Source: Filimonas effusa
GTDB lineage: Bacteria; Bacteroidota; Bacteroidia; Chitinophagales; Chitinophagaceae
Length of the DNA stretch: 64,000 nucleotides
NCBI RefSeq assembly: GCF_004118675.1
Contig: NZ_SDHZ01000001.1
Location: 1,984,001 to 2,048,000 of the forward strand
Reading direction: 5' to 3'
Shown here: piece after piece, positions 18,301 to 28,500 of the stretch
Numbering within the stretch: the first letter of the stretch is position 1
Layout: each line of letters starts with the position of its first letter
Program-made: the position numbers and the translations under genes
Notes under the pieces: generated by a model
What the model was told of the DNA's origin: nothing
What the model saw: only the letters and a program-made list of their open reading frames with translations
Database searches by the model: none

Positions 18301-18558
18301 CGTAGCTACATCCTGCACCTTTATGCCCCCGGCATGGTAGGATAAACTAACGGGTATATCTATCTTCTGCGACTTTATATTAAATAGTGGTATCGAAATA
18401 TTCGGAACGCCGGTACTATAATCAACAGGCATTTCTCCATACCTTGCCAAAGCCGCCGCATCAGGGGTCATTGCTGCGACCTTAGGCATCTCAATTGTTG
18501 ACTGACAAAAAATAACAGGAGAAACAAATAGAAAGAGAATAAGGTTGAGGAATTTCAT
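15394..18558 (-). CDS. YD-repeat/SpvB-like shell protein, exported
   Basis: This 1054-residue protein has a Sec signal peptide (MKFLNLILFLFVSPVIFCQS) and an N-terminal segment typical of large Bacteroidota RHS-associated proteins: YSTGVPNISIPLFNI, then PVSLSYHAGGIKVQDVATPTGLGWTL (about residues 47-95). A long beta-rich middle follows. The C-terminus carries YD-repeat text (TDSKGRISYYEYDSLNRLKLVRDQEGNI). It lies immediately upstream of the full-length RHS gene on the same strand (23-base gap), so the two are probably co-expressed. By analogy with TcB/TcC shells, they may form one cocoon in which this protein is the first half; that is inference. No toxin domain is visible. Confidence 0.75.
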   Translation of the reverse strand: MKFLNLILFLFVSPVIFCQSTIEMPKVAAMTPDAAALARYGEMPVDYSTGVPNISIPLFNIKSQKIDIPVSLSYHAGGIKVQDVATPTGLGWTLSSIGCISFFIAPNGMATTGGPTKAYLDNYAVQNPGLLMADFLRILKTQNLNPERYFFNLGNGKSGVFRKDYVTGEIRQLPYSNCKIEQVSTGFRITDVDGTIFIFDLPFSEDAGFEGIASTIYLTKIISSDLKDTVTISYTRGNSAMNYRGYTLAMEYGPWIEFICDGTGQVEGRSWISQCKPNETFKDIRQPGSYAIPTKLMNISTITTSEAQYNFNYLDDRQDLSKTRLVSIEITDRILNKRVKRIEFEHGYFGSSGANNLRLKLSGIKIFGQSGTLKSEDYQFKYNSMELPPYSTIYNASFQEDYWGYYTGRIGNGPIPEVFLPAIRRGIGSSFREPDHYYAKACMLEEIKYPTGGKTIFEFEPNQSATNIYNYSQESGWENYSNKNVGGFRIKQIRSYHSDNTLAFKKTYDYGAGGIAKEINREMFWMPQRYLFAARTAQWDTPYNSEAFERYRDTYYGNPTSPLSVFNSLPVVYLDVTEYLGDQANNTGKNEYSYSLPRSLSDSYITPPHPYSARDYYLHDRGTEQPLLQSKSRYKNDNGTYALTARTSNVYTTFRQNEFNSGLFLIAPTTYIPYNVSDIDAFIFEEYLFGNIYQYGVNFYYEDARMHEDVDLLTKTYEELDGGTTIKTYSYANLDHLQPTSGTVENSKKEQVITTMKYPADFPGVEPYATMVSRHIWNPVIEKSISKAGIHLSSSKTNYGFWNGNAWAPAADIIVPRSLETKTLDNDYEKRLDYTSYTTDGNIKEAAKEADVPTSYIWGYGGKYAIAVATNAHYEQVFATSFETDDGEFIGSGSSWSSEAVTGKRCMSLSGSAYFLVNKQMPAGTYDFSFWMKGGNVPAVEAGTIVNSSRVLMPNGWYLCSYRVALNGSQVVRIAAGGNSLLIDEIRLLPENAQMQTYTHLPQVGMTSQTDSKGRISYYEYDSLNRLKLVRDQEGNIIKKICYNLAGQVEDCTD

Positions 18559-18820
18559 AGTCTTTTAAGGTTTGTAGGTTGCAATAAAGCGGGTAAGAAC
18601 AGTGCTAAAGCATATCAGCAACAAGGAGGAGATGTATTAAAAATAGAACTATGGCTGTCACCAAAACCATTCCGAGCCAGCATAAGAGCTCTGAATGGCC
18701 AGTAAAATGTATAAAGAGACATGACAAGTTTTTTAAGTTAATCGGGCAAAGCCTCAATTAAAAGGTTTACGGGCATAATTATAGTAAATTTTATTCATAC
18801 AACCATCCTGCCTGTTATAT

Positions 18821-21721
18821 TTACTTATGCCCTCCAGGTTTCAACTCGTCGGGAGTATCATTGGTAAAACTATCCCATGTCTCCCTCGAAGGTGTATTAA
18901 ACAAGGCCCTGCAGGCAGCTAAATGAACCTCCTCCCTGGGATTAAATGCATTCGATGCCATATAACGCTTTAAACTGTATAACAGTTGCCTGGCAGCAGG
19001 CCTGTTCGCCAGATCAGAGAACAAATCAGCACTGCATATCATCAACTTACCTTTACCAACTTTTGCTTCCATCAGGAGCCCAAGCTTCCGGTTCATGAAC
19101 CAGGTGTCTATTGGCTGCACAAGCGGGCGAAAGCCGGCAGGAAAATCTTCAAGATGCATCACCTGTGCATTATTTACTATCTCCCACCATTGCAGGTCGC
19201 TGTGATAACTCGTTGGAAAATCTTTAAATGCTGCACTCGCAGTATCTATCCATATACCTAATGTATGTGGCGGCCGCATTTTAAACCAGGAAGTATTCCA
19301 GAACACCGGCGTAAAGTATTGTACGATCTCTTTGCCTTTAACCACTCTGCCTGCCGCATTCATAAATACGGTACCACCTTTCTTCAAAACTGCTTCAGCT
19401 TTGGCATCTAATGTATCGGTATAATAAATCTTCGCAGAAGGCTCCTCCACTGACTTCGGGTATACCCAGAAATCCCATTCATTGGCAATAGCTGTATTTT
19501 CAATAAACGCTTCAAGACGTAACCTCGAAGCTTTCTGAACCAGGTTTAGTGAAATGTAGCCTCCACCTAAAGCCGTATTGCCTGTATCGGCAATTTCATT
19601 TTGGGTCACAGTACCCGCACCAAACACTTTCTTATTTTCATCAACAATACGCCAGCTGATAACAATATTTTTTAAAGGGGCAGCACCATGATGACAGATC
19701 TCCAGGTTAACATTAAACACTTCATCATTGGTATAAGTAAACTTAGGCATCCTGCTTAACAGAACAGTGGTATCACAGAAACGTCTCCATTCCTTCGCAT
19801 GGATATAACCTTTCTCCTTCCACATCGCATTCAGCACGCCCACCAGGGCAGTACCCTGACCTGGAAAGTCCTGCAGGCCCAATAATTGAAAACCAGCACT
19901 GTTACGGGTTCTGAGCGACTTTTCTATTTCGTTCTTATAACACAGCGCCTGCAACTTACCCGAAGCCATTAAAAAATCTCTGGCCCACGGCCCCATTCCA
20001 TGACGCTCCAGGTCGGCTTTAAACAACTCTAAATTCCTGGCCCGGGTAACGCCGATATAAGAAGGTATTTCGCTGAAGTCGGGAAAAGCGCACCATTGTC
20101 CCATTTCATGCGTGATATAAGGTATTTTAAAAGTATCGATCTTTTCATGGTAATCCGTTAGTGTCTCGGGCCTGGTTTTATTCCAGTTCAACCCCCTGGG
20201 ACCGGATTTAATCATAAAGTCGCCGCCGGGATACAGCGGCCAGCTCATAGCCACGGAAGCGCCTGTATATAAATGCCGGCTGTCTTTTGCTTTCCAGTAT
20301 TCAACAAACTGCTGCAGGTATTTTACCTGGTTGCGCCCTGCCGGTTCATTTCCTGCCGCAAACAAACAAAACGAAGGATGATTGCCATAAGCCTTCATGA
20401 TACGCCCTGTTTCTTCATATAAATACTGATCTATAAAACGATTATCGCCCAACGAAGTGCCATGATTAGGCCAGGTGGGACCTTCTACCTGGAGATAAAA
20501 GCCGGCTTCGTCAGCAGCTTCAAATGCCGCTTCCGGAGGACACCAGGAATGAAAGCGGAAATGGTTTAATCCCCACTCTTTGGCTACCGCATAAACCTTT
20601 CGCCAGCCCGCCACATCCATGGGAGGATATCCTGTTAGCGGAAATTCACAATTATTAAGATCGCCACGCAAATGCAATTTCTTCCCGTTGATCTCAATAG
20701 CACGTGCGCCTGCTGTCAACTGCCGCATGCCAAAGCTGGTTTCACGGTAGTCTGTTGCGCCCTTATACTGCAACGCTAAAGACAGTTGATATAATGCCGG
20801 AGAAAACTCATCCCACAGTAACATATCTTCTCCTAACAGCAGTTCTGTTACCACTGCCGCCGTATCACCCGGCCGTACAGCGAAACTTACAGCTACAGGT
20901 GCCGGAACATGCGTTTTGGCACTGTTTACGCTTTTGGCATTTAACAAAACCCTTCCTTCAGCCGGCGTACTTTCATTATTAACGATTGTAATAACCACTT
21001 TGGCTTTCTTTGAACTGATATCAGGAAACACCTGTACTTCATTCATATGTACCACGGGCCTGGACTGTAATAATATTTTGCCAACAATGCCATTCCAGTT
21101 GCCCTGTGTATGATCACTGACACTATGCGAATCCGGCCCCACATTTCTGTCTTTGATGCTGTTGTCTACACGAATGGTCAGCGTATGCGCACCTGCGTTT
21201 AAGTTATCGGGCAATGTAAACAAATGAGGCGCCACCAGGGAATTGCAGCTGCCCACCATCGTAGCATCAACCCATACCGTAGTTTGTATATGACTTCGCT
21301 CCAGTTGCAGCGATATGTTTTTACCTGCCCAGTCCTTAGGAATTGTAAACTTACATTGATACCAGGCCGCTCCTACATAATGTTTAACAGGTGTAAGCCA
21401 GAAGGGGATCTTGATGTTTCCGGGCACACGCCAGGGAGCCATGGAAGTACGGAAATAGAAAGAGCTGTCATAAATGGTTCCTGTCCATTTCGTGTGCAAA
21501 CCAACATCATCACCAAGACCTGCCTGGCTCATAGAACCAGGTAGCGTTATCGAGTCCCGAAGTTGTTTTAAATACCATTGCTGCTTTATGCCCACATCAT
21601 CCCTATCCATCTCAAAATTCCATCTCCCGGCCAATGAAAGCTCCTGGCAAATGGCAGCCAAATGCAGGAACAGCAGCGCAACCGTGATACACCATTTAAA
21701 ATTACTCTTACTCATATGCAA
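18821..21721 (-). CDS. Glycoside hydrolase family 2 protein
   Basis: This 966-residue exported enzyme has an N-terminal signal peptide, the GH2 sugar-binding jelly roll (about 29-220, with SLAGRWNFEMDRDD and IQTTVWVDATMVG), an Ig-like domain, and a TIM barrel. The likely acid/base is Glu459 in FAAGNEPAG and the likely nucleophile Glu539 in ITHEMGQWC. A C-terminal extension of about 300 residues follows. The family includes beta-galactosidases, beta-glucuronidases and related exo-enzymes; the substrate cannot be fixed from sequence, but the GH35 neighbour suggests galactosides. It is the last gene of the operon starting at 28938, 13 bases after the sugar porter. A second ATG at 21715 is also possible as start. 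Confidence 0.85.
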   Translation of the reverse strand: MHMSKSNFKWCITVALLFLHLAAICQELSLAGRWNFEMDRDDVGIKQQWYLKQLRDSITLPGSMSQAGLGDDVGLHTKWTGTIYDSSFYFRTSMAPWRVPGNIKIPFWLTPVKHYVGAAWYQCKFTIPKDWAGKNISLQLERSHIQTTVWVDATMVGSCNSLVAPHLFTLPDNLNAGAHTLTIRVDNSIKDRNVGPDSHSVSDHTQGNWNGIVGKILLQSRPVVHMNEVQVFPDISSKKAKVVITIVNNESTPAEGRVLLNAKSVNSAKTHVPAPVAVSFAVRPGDTAAVVTELLLGEDMLLWDEFSPALYQLSLALQYKGATDYRETSFGMRQLTAGARAIEINGKKLHLRGDLNNCEFPLTGYPPMDVAGWRKVYAVAKEWGLNHFRFHSWCPPEAAFEAADEAGFYLQVEGPTWPNHGTSLGDNRFIDQYLYEETGRIMKAYGNHPSFCLFAAGNEPAGRNQVKYLQQFVEYWKAKDSRHLYTGASVAMSWPLYPGGDFMIKSGPRGLNWNKTRPETLTDYHEKIDTFKIPYITHEMGQWCAFPDFSEIPSYIGVTRARNLELFKADLERHGMGPWARDFLMASGKLQALCYKNEIEKSLRTRNSAGFQLLGLQDFPGQGTALVGVLNAMWKEKGYIHAKEWRRFCDTTVLLSRMPKFTYTNDEVFNVNLEICHHGAAPLKNIVISWRIVDENKKVFGAGTVTQNEIADTGNTALGGGYISLNLVQKASRLRLEAFIENTAIANEWDFWVYPKSVEEPSAKIYYTDTLDAKAEAVLKKGGTVFMNAAGRVVKGKEIVQYFTPVFWNTSWFKMRPPHTLGIWIDTASAAFKDFPTSYHSDLQWWEIVNNAQVMHLEDFPAGFRPLVQPIDTWFMNRKLGLLMEAKVGKGKLMICSADLFSDLANRPAARQLLYSLKRYMASNAFNPREEVHLAACRALFNTPSRETWDSFTNDTPDELKPGGHK

Positions 21722-21734
21722 ACAATTTTAAGTA

Positions 21735-23102
21735 TCAATGACCTATCATCATCGTCTCCAGGTCTTCCAGCGTTTTGCCTTTTGTTTCCTTCACTTTCAA
21801 CCTTACAAATACAAAACCTGCGGCACAAATACCTGCGTAAATGTAAAATGCCTTTTCCTGTATCTTTTCAAACAACGGCGGAAAAGTGAATACAAGTATA
21901 AAATAAGCAAGCCACAGGCAAACAGTAGCAACCGAAGTAGCTTCTCCTCTCACTTTAGTTGGAAAGATCTCCGCTATCAATACCCAGGTAACAGGCGCCA
22001 GCGACATCGCATACAACCCGATGGCGCCCAGTAAGAAAAATGAGACCGCCGTTGATTTTAAAGCAAGCAGTTGCACTATAACAACATAACAGATGGCCAA
22101 ACCGGCGGAACCAATCAGCATCAGGGGCCTCCGGCCCAGTTTATCCACCAGCAACATCGCCACTATGGTAAACAACAAATTCACGCTACCGATAAATACA
22201 ATCTGGAGCAGCTGATCATCCTGTGATGCTCCAATACTTTCAAATATTTTCGCGGAATAGTTGAATACGGTATTGATGCCGCACAATTGTTGAAAAGCGG
22301 CAAGCCCTATGCCTACGATCACTGTAGGCAGCACTGCTTTCGAAAACACCTCGCGAAAGCTGGCTTTCGATACATTTTCCAGTGAACGGCTGATATCACG
22401 CAACGACGATGCAGCGTAAGCTTCGCTGCCAAGTTTACACACAACCGCTTCCGCTTTGCTGTGCTTTCCCTTTTTCACTAACCAGCGCGGACTTTCCGGT
22501 AACCATAGGGCGCCGATAAAAAATAAAGCGGAAGGAACCATACCAAGACCAAACATCCATCGCCAGGCATCGCTGCCTATGTTCCGCAATTGATAATTCA
22601 CAATATTCGTAACAAGAATACCTATTACAATCGTCAACTGGTTAATGGCAACAAGTCTGCCCCTTAATGGGGCCGGCGATATTTCGGCTATATACATGGG
22701 CGATAACACCGAAGCCATACCCACGCCAATACCTGCACAGAAACGCGAACAAACAAATATATTACGCGAAAAAGAAAACGCCATCGCCAGTGATGAAGCA
22801 GCAAATACAACAGCAGCAACAAGAAGCCCCGAACGGCGTCCATACCTGTCACTCATCCAACCGGCTGCCAGGCAGCCGGCAATAGCGCCAAGTGCAAGCG
22901 ACCCGGTGGCAAATCCCTCCCAGTAAGCATTCAATCCAAACTGCTTTTCCAGAAAAGGTAAAGCCCCGGATATCACAGCAAAGTCAAATCCAAATAAATA
23001 ACCACCCAGGGCCGAAATAAATGCAATGCCCAACAGGTATCCCTTCCTGAATCCCTGGTCCTGCTTCGGCGCTGATACCGCTCCATCTGTATGATTCGCC
23101 AT
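21735..23102 (-). CDS. MFS sugar porter (sugar/H+ symporter)
   Basis: This 455-residue protein has twelve predicted membrane segments and the sugar-porter signatures GGYLFGFDFAVISG (about 34-47), SDRYGRRSG in loop 2-3, PMYIAEISPAPLRGRLVAINQ, PESPRWLVKKG, QQLCGINTVFNYSAKIFES in segment 7, and DKLGRRPLM. Members move hexoses or pentoses (xylose, arabinose, galactose) across the inner membrane with protons. It sits between GH35 (2-base gap) and GH2, so it probably imports the monosaccharide those enzymes release. Arabinose or galactose is the best guess. Confidence 0.9.
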   Translation of the reverse strand: MANHTDGAVSAPKQDQGFRKGYLLGIAFISALGGYLFGFDFAVISGALPFLEKQFGLNAYWEGFATGSLALGAIAGCLAAGWMSDRYGRRSGLLVAAVVFAASSLAMAFSFSRNIFVCSRFCAGIGVGMASVLSPMYIAEISPAPLRGRLVAINQLTIVIGILVTNIVNYQLRNIGSDAWRWMFGLGMVPSALFFIGALWLPESPRWLVKKGKHSKAEAVVCKLGSEAYAASSLRDISRSLENVSKASFREVFSKAVLPTVIVGIGLAAFQQLCGINTVFNYSAKIFESIGASQDDQLLQIVFIGSVNLLFTIVAMLLVDKLGRRPLMLIGSAGLAICYVVIVQLLALKSTAVSFFLLGAIGLYAMSLAPVTWVLIAEIFPTKVRGEATSVATVCLWLAYFILVFTFPPLFEKIQEKAFYIYAGICAAGFVFVRLKVKETKGKTLEDLETMMIGH

Positions 23103-23104
23103 GA

Positions 23105-25543
23105 TTAAAATTTAAGCGTGGTTTTATATTGTATCGTTGTATGAATATTGTTCACTTTCAGAAAACGTTTAGCCGCCCCGAATTCAGGAATGGCGCCGGG
23201 TACAGGCTCCAGGTCTACCAGGTAACTTGCATTTTCCTGCATAGGACGGAGATACAATACCATTTCGCCCGACGAGCGTCCTAATAAATTACGCATACCA
23301 ATTTGCCAGGGCAGGCCATTATAAAAGTTATCGGCAACAAGTTCACCACCCACAAACCCCATCCCGGTGTCGCCGGTATAGTCAACATCCACCAATACAT
23401 CATTCACACCTTCTGGCATCGCAGCAGGAAAACCAATCGCCCATTTTTTACTACTCAGTTCTTTGATAGTAAGTGGAAAACGCTGCGATGGGAGGTTCAC
23501 GCGGTAAGAAGTAAAAACGCCGTCATCCGCCGCTTTCTCCAGTTTGCCTGTTGTGATACCAGGTAATGCAGCTATACGTGGATAAATATGAAAACCGCAT
23601 ACAGGCAAAGAGTCGATTAAGAGATCAAGCTGGTTACCTTCCTGTAATACCACAGCATCGGAGAAGAACAAATGACGCTTCTCCCCTATAGTAACAACAT
23701 ACGATTGTAAAGCAAGACTTTTATCTATCACCAGTATATTCCTGTCGCCATGTGCAGAAGCAATGGTAAAAGCAGCAACCCGCTCCCTGCAGTTTACAAG
23801 TGTGCTGCCAGCGGCTTTATTTACGGTAACTGCTTTCTTATTCTTCACCTGTATATTACCGGCGAAAGAAAACGCTCCCCTTGCACTATCCTGCGTGAAG
23901 AAAACATAGTAGGGAACAGCAGCCTTTGTATCTCCTGCAAGCAACTGGGCCGTTGCATAGTTTAAACGAACACCGCCCATATCAAAGTTAAAAGGCAGGA
24001 TCATATTTTCACCGCTTTTCATATCCAGGCCTCCTGACTCAGGAATAACAATGTGCTTATCCCTGGCTTTAATATCGATCCTGAAATTTCTTTGGTCGGC
24101 CATGGTCGTATCATCCTGGAAATTATTCAGGAACACAAAACCTGCATTATCTTTTACCCGCACGGCATAGCGCAGATCGCTTATGTTTTCCGGCTTCAGC
24201 TGTCCCGCATTATCAGGCAATACCGTATGCATGGGCGCCAGGAGATGTCCAAAATCTCTCAGGAAAAAATGAATGAGTTTCAGCCGGTGAAATCCTTCAC
24301 GCACCTGCCCATATTCACCGATAGGCGCCTGAAAATCGTAAGATATTTTGGGCAATGCATAAGCTTCATCACTTAAGAAACCCAACTCCCCGCGTGGCGT
24401 TGATCCGCCATGGTACATATAATACCCTACACCATTGGCGCCGCTGCCAAGACAACGATTGATCATAGCATCAAAACTCTTGTGTACCGCTACCGGACGG
24501 CGCGAATAAACAGATGCAATGCCACTGCCAAGCTCTGCAGCAAAAACAGGATAACTGGCAGGGTTATAACGCACAGGCGCATAGTCGGGAACACGCCTCA
24601 TGTCTTTATAAAGAAAAAACGGGGAATAATCCCGTTTAGGTGTCCAGAACGGGTACGCATAGGCAGCAGTTACCGGAATAGATTCACCTGGTATGATGGC
24701 CGCATTTCCCCAGCCCGTTGCCGTATAAAAAGGAACTACCATACCCGCCTTTACAGCAAGTGCCTTCAATACCCGCATATGGTCATTTCCCAATTCCGCA
24801 AATGGATTCTTTTCCCTTGATATGCCCACTCCTTCCTGTGTCACAGCCATATCGCGGTCTGCGACTGTCATTTCCCTGGGTTGCCCCAGGTAAGTAAGCC
24901 CCCAGGGCGCAGCAGAATGCTGATACTCGTTCTCTATCTGTATGCCAACAACAGGTCCGCCATCCTTGAAATAAAGCCCGCTTAATTGTTTCCCTATCTC
25001 CTTGTAAAACCGCTCTACATAAGCCAGGTAAGCAGCATCATTGGAACGTACATTACAGGGCCTGCCTAAAAGCCAATCCGGCATGCCGCCATTGCGAACT
25101 TCACCATGACAAAAAGGCCCTATCCGTACAATTACGGGCATATTGTTTTGCCGGCAAAGCGTGATGAATTTCCGCAGGTTCCTGTCTCCATCCCACCTGA
25201 ATACGCCTTCTTTTTCTTCATGAAAATTCCAGAACACATAAGTTGCGATCATGGATACACCGCCAGCTTTGATCTTCCTGATCGACTCATCCCAGTATTG
25301 TTCCGCATAACGCGAAAAATGAAACTCCCCGGTCACGGGTACTACAGGCGCACCATTCATTTCAAGGAAGGCGCTGTTTACACGTATCACCGCACCATCC
25401 GGCCCCTCCCCACCCATTCGCAAACTTCCTGTGTCCATCCCGGACGCCTGAACACTGGCATCAATTGTAAATACACGTTGCCCCGTTACTTTCCAACAGC
25501 AAATAACATATAGCAGTACCAAAGGCAAGCATCTTATATTCAT
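23105..25543 (-). CDS. Glycoside hydrolase family 35 beta-galactosidase
   Basis: This 812-residue exported protein has a signal peptide (MNIRCLPLVLLYVICCWKVTGQ) and the GH35 barrel: GEFHFSRYAEQYWDESIRKIK, YVFWNFHEEKEGVFRWDG, VIVRIGPFCHGEVRNGGMPDWL. The proposed acid/base is Glu206 (QIENEYQ) and the proposed nucleophile Glu337 (FAAELGSG). The C-terminal half is beta-rich accessory domains. GH35 enzymes remove terminal beta-galactose, for example from pectic galactan or arabinogalactan. It is second in the operon, 41 bases after the DUF5107 gene and two bases before the porter. Confidence 0.9.
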   Translation of the reverse strand: MNIRCLPLVLLYVICCWKVTGQRVFTIDASVQASGMDTGSLRMGGEGPDGAVIRVNSAFLEMNGAPVVPVTGEFHFSRYAEQYWDESIRKIKAGGVSMIATYVFWNFHEEKEGVFRWDGDRNLRKFITLCRQNNMPVIVRIGPFCHGEVRNGGMPDWLLGRPCNVRSNDAAYLAYVERFYKEIGKQLSGLYFKDGGPVVGIQIENEYQHSAAPWGLTYLGQPREMTVADRDMAVTQEGVGISREKNPFAELGNDHMRVLKALAVKAGMVVPFYTATGWGNAAIIPGESIPVTAAYAYPFWTPKRDYSPFFLYKDMRRVPDYAPVRYNPASYPVFAAELGSGIASVYSRRPVAVHKSFDAMINRCLGSGANGVGYYMYHGGSTPRGELGFLSDEAYALPKISYDFQAPIGEYGQVREGFHRLKLIHFFLRDFGHLLAPMHTVLPDNAGQLKPENISDLRYAVRVKDNAGFVFLNNFQDDTTMADQRNFRIDIKARDKHIVIPESGGLDMKSGENMILPFNFDMGGVRLNYATAQLLAGDTKAAVPYYVFFTQDSARGAFSFAGNIQVKNKKAVTVNKAAGSTLVNCRERVAAFTIASAHGDRNILVIDKSLALQSYVVTIGEKRHLFFSDAVVLQEGNQLDLLIDSLPVCGFHIYPRIAALPGITTGKLEKAADDGVFTSYRVNLPSQRFPLTIKELSSKKWAIGFPAAMPEGVNDVLVDVDYTGDTGMGFVGGELVADNFYNGLPWQIGMRNLLGRSSGEMVLYLRPMQENASYLVDLEPVPGAIPEFGAAKRFLKVNNIHTTIQYKTTLKF

Positions 25544-25584
25544 ATTCGAATCGTTGACATTTTAAACTTCACGGCTATACATCT

Positions 25585-28500
25585 TCATTTGTCTGTCACT
25601 ACCGGTAGCGCCATCATCTCATACTGCTTTATTACAGCCAGGTGCGTTATGGCACCCTGGTGGCTGTTATCGGCACGCAACACAGCTTCAAACAAACCGG
25701 AAGCCTTTTCTACTCCTTCACCACCCATACCCAGGTGTCCCAATCCCATCATATACAAACAGTGAATCCGGTTTCGCTCATCGAGATCAGCATCAAAAAC
25801 AAGAAGATCTGGTAATGATACAGCGAAATAGTCAATAGAAATATGATCTTCAATATGTTCTTCTCCAAATGCAATAAGCCGTTCGAATATCTCTCTTGCT
25901 TTTTCTTCCTCTCCGAGTTTCAGCCATGCCAGTCCCTGGTAAAAGATCTTGTCGGGCTGAGGATCATTATAAAACACTGCCTGCACAGGTTTGCTGATAC
26001 CTTCCGTTGCCTGCCGGTAATAAGAAACAGCTTTCTTATGATCCGGTATCTTTTCCAATGCCAGTCCTTTCAGGAACGCGATATCATTTTCCTGGCAGCC
26101 ATACAATTTGCCTTCGCCTAAATTCTCCGGGTAATTTTCGGCCGCTTCAAGCAGGCGTAGGGCATCCTCAGGCAAGCCGCCCGCAATAGCCTCCCTGGCA
26201 AGCGCCAGGTGGCAAATAAGATGCTGGTTCACTACCTTTCCCTCTCCTCCTTCCCAGGGATGAAATGTAAAATCTTCCAGTAATGTCTTTGCCTTGCTGA
26301 ACCCGCCCGTAATATTATATAAAGTGATCCGTTCCAGGTACAGATCATCACGTTGTATAACAAGATCAGGATAGCTTTCCAGCAACTGCAGCCTTTCCAG
26401 GGCGCCCACATTCATCTTCCGGTGTAACTGGTCTAATTCCATTAATACACGCGCATCGGAAGTATCGAGCTGAAAGGCATACCGGAGCGTTGTCAGCGCT
26501 TTATGGGCATCCTGCCGTTTGTTATAATAGGCAAGCGCCAGGTTGCGGAATACGGTAGGAAATTGATCATCGATGGCTGCCGACTGCTCCCAGCAACTGA
26601 TGGCCTCATCATATTGACGTTTGTCGTACCAGAAATTACCAACAAAATAAAGCGCCTTTGCATCCGTGGGATTTACTTTTAGTGCTGCCTCAAGAATACA
26701 AAGCTCTTCCAGCCGGTTAGGAAAAATAAAATCCGGTGGCCGGGAAGCCCCTTCCCTAAAGCAGGCCAGTGCAGTTTTACGGTCACCTGCCAGCAACGCA
26801 AACCAGCCCATATAATAAGGAAGCAATGTATAATTATTCATTTCGTGGCAGATCTCAAGGAATTTACCCGCATCACGGTAAAGCCCCGCATGAGCATAGT
26901 CCAGTGCATATTCAAGATAGTTATGCTCCCAGTTCCTGCTAATGTGTTTCAGGTGATGCAAAGCCGCTCTCGCAGCATCATTATCAGGGAGCAGCAGGTA
27001 TTGCTCAAAAAGACAGCCGAAATTAAACGGGTCGATACCAAGGCTTTCTTCCGCAAAAGCAAGCGCAGCCTCGGCCCTCCCAAGTTTTCTCAGTATGAAA
27101 CACCTGGCATGCCTGGCCGAATGACTGTTATAATTACGAAGAAGGGACTTCTCGATAAAAACCAGCGCCGCCTCAAAATCGCCCTTTTTACAGGCAAGCC
27201 GCGCAAGGTTGAAAAATCCTGCATGCTGCCATGCATCATTCCACACACATTTATAGAAAGCATCAAACGCTTCCTCATTCTTTCCCTGGAAAACCAGCGA
27301 CCAGCCCAGGTTATAATAAGCCTCCGAATCGTAAGGATTCGGGTTACGCCGGGTAAGCGTAGCAATCGCCTGCCTGAAATAGCCTTCCGCCTTTTCAAAC
27401 CGGCCGGCTTTCAGGTTCCGGAGCCCCAGTGCATTGTTATTCCTTACATCGCCGGGATGACGCCTCAATGCCTCTTCATAATATCTTTCAGGCGCAAAGG
27501 TCGCATGGCGGTATTGCTCCAGGTGTAAACCTGTTAAATAAAGCTCTTCGTTGTCCGCTATTGCTTCGGGCTGCCTGGCAGCCTGTGCGGCATCAGGAAT
27601 CTCCTTCTGCTCTGCCTTTACCTCCCGGTAACTTACTAGTTCCTTCTTAGTATCCAGATCCGTTACTACCAGGTAGATCTTCCCGGTAGCAGCAACACCG
27701 TCAAGCGAAACCACCTTGCAATATGGCTGCTCAGGTGAGGTAGCAGTTACTACCTCGAATACAGGAACGCCGGCCATGAAAAGCACGATCTTAACGCGCT
27801 TGTACGCTGCCGTCGTATACAGCCTGATGTCGGCATTGGCGCCATTCAGCTCAATATTGACAATCGCCTCTTTCGTTGCATTTTTTACATTCCCCACTTC
27901 CCTGTACGGCATGAAATATTGCACGAACGTCTTTTCCTCGTAAGGATGCAACCAGGAAAAATCCGGCTGGTTATCGGTGAACACGCCCGTCATTAACTCT
28001 ATATAGGGACCATCCTCATCGGTAAGATTTCTGTCCCATGCCTGCCCGAATGCACCATTGCCCCAGGTCCACTGCTTCTTTCCCGTAGCTACATGATGAT
28101 CTGCCACATGTAATAACCCGCCCTGTACATCGTGCTCATACCCTCCGATAAAATCATATTCAGATCGTATAGCCATATACGAGGTTGGCACAGGTATATT
28201 CTTATAACGGGAAATATCAGTCCCCGGCGCATAGTTCACCTTATAGTATTCTCCCTTTGCAATGGGAAAAGAAGAGACATCACGCTTGCCATGATCGAAA
28301 ACCGCGTACACATCAGGCGGAAAAACAGATTGATAATGATCATTTACTTTCACCGCCGGGTTCGCCCACCACAAAAACGTTTGCGCAAACGGCGTACGAT
28401 TATAAAGCCTTCCTTCTATCTCTATATAAGCTTTGTCAGGATAAAGTCTGAAACCTGCTCTCCCCTTCGTCCGGAACATACGTTCTACCTCATTCACCCA

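Noticed and set aside
26845-27528. Plus-strand 227-residue frame opposite the DUF5107 gene
   Set aside because: Antisense to a TPR region with clear coding signal; no start context or domain supports it.
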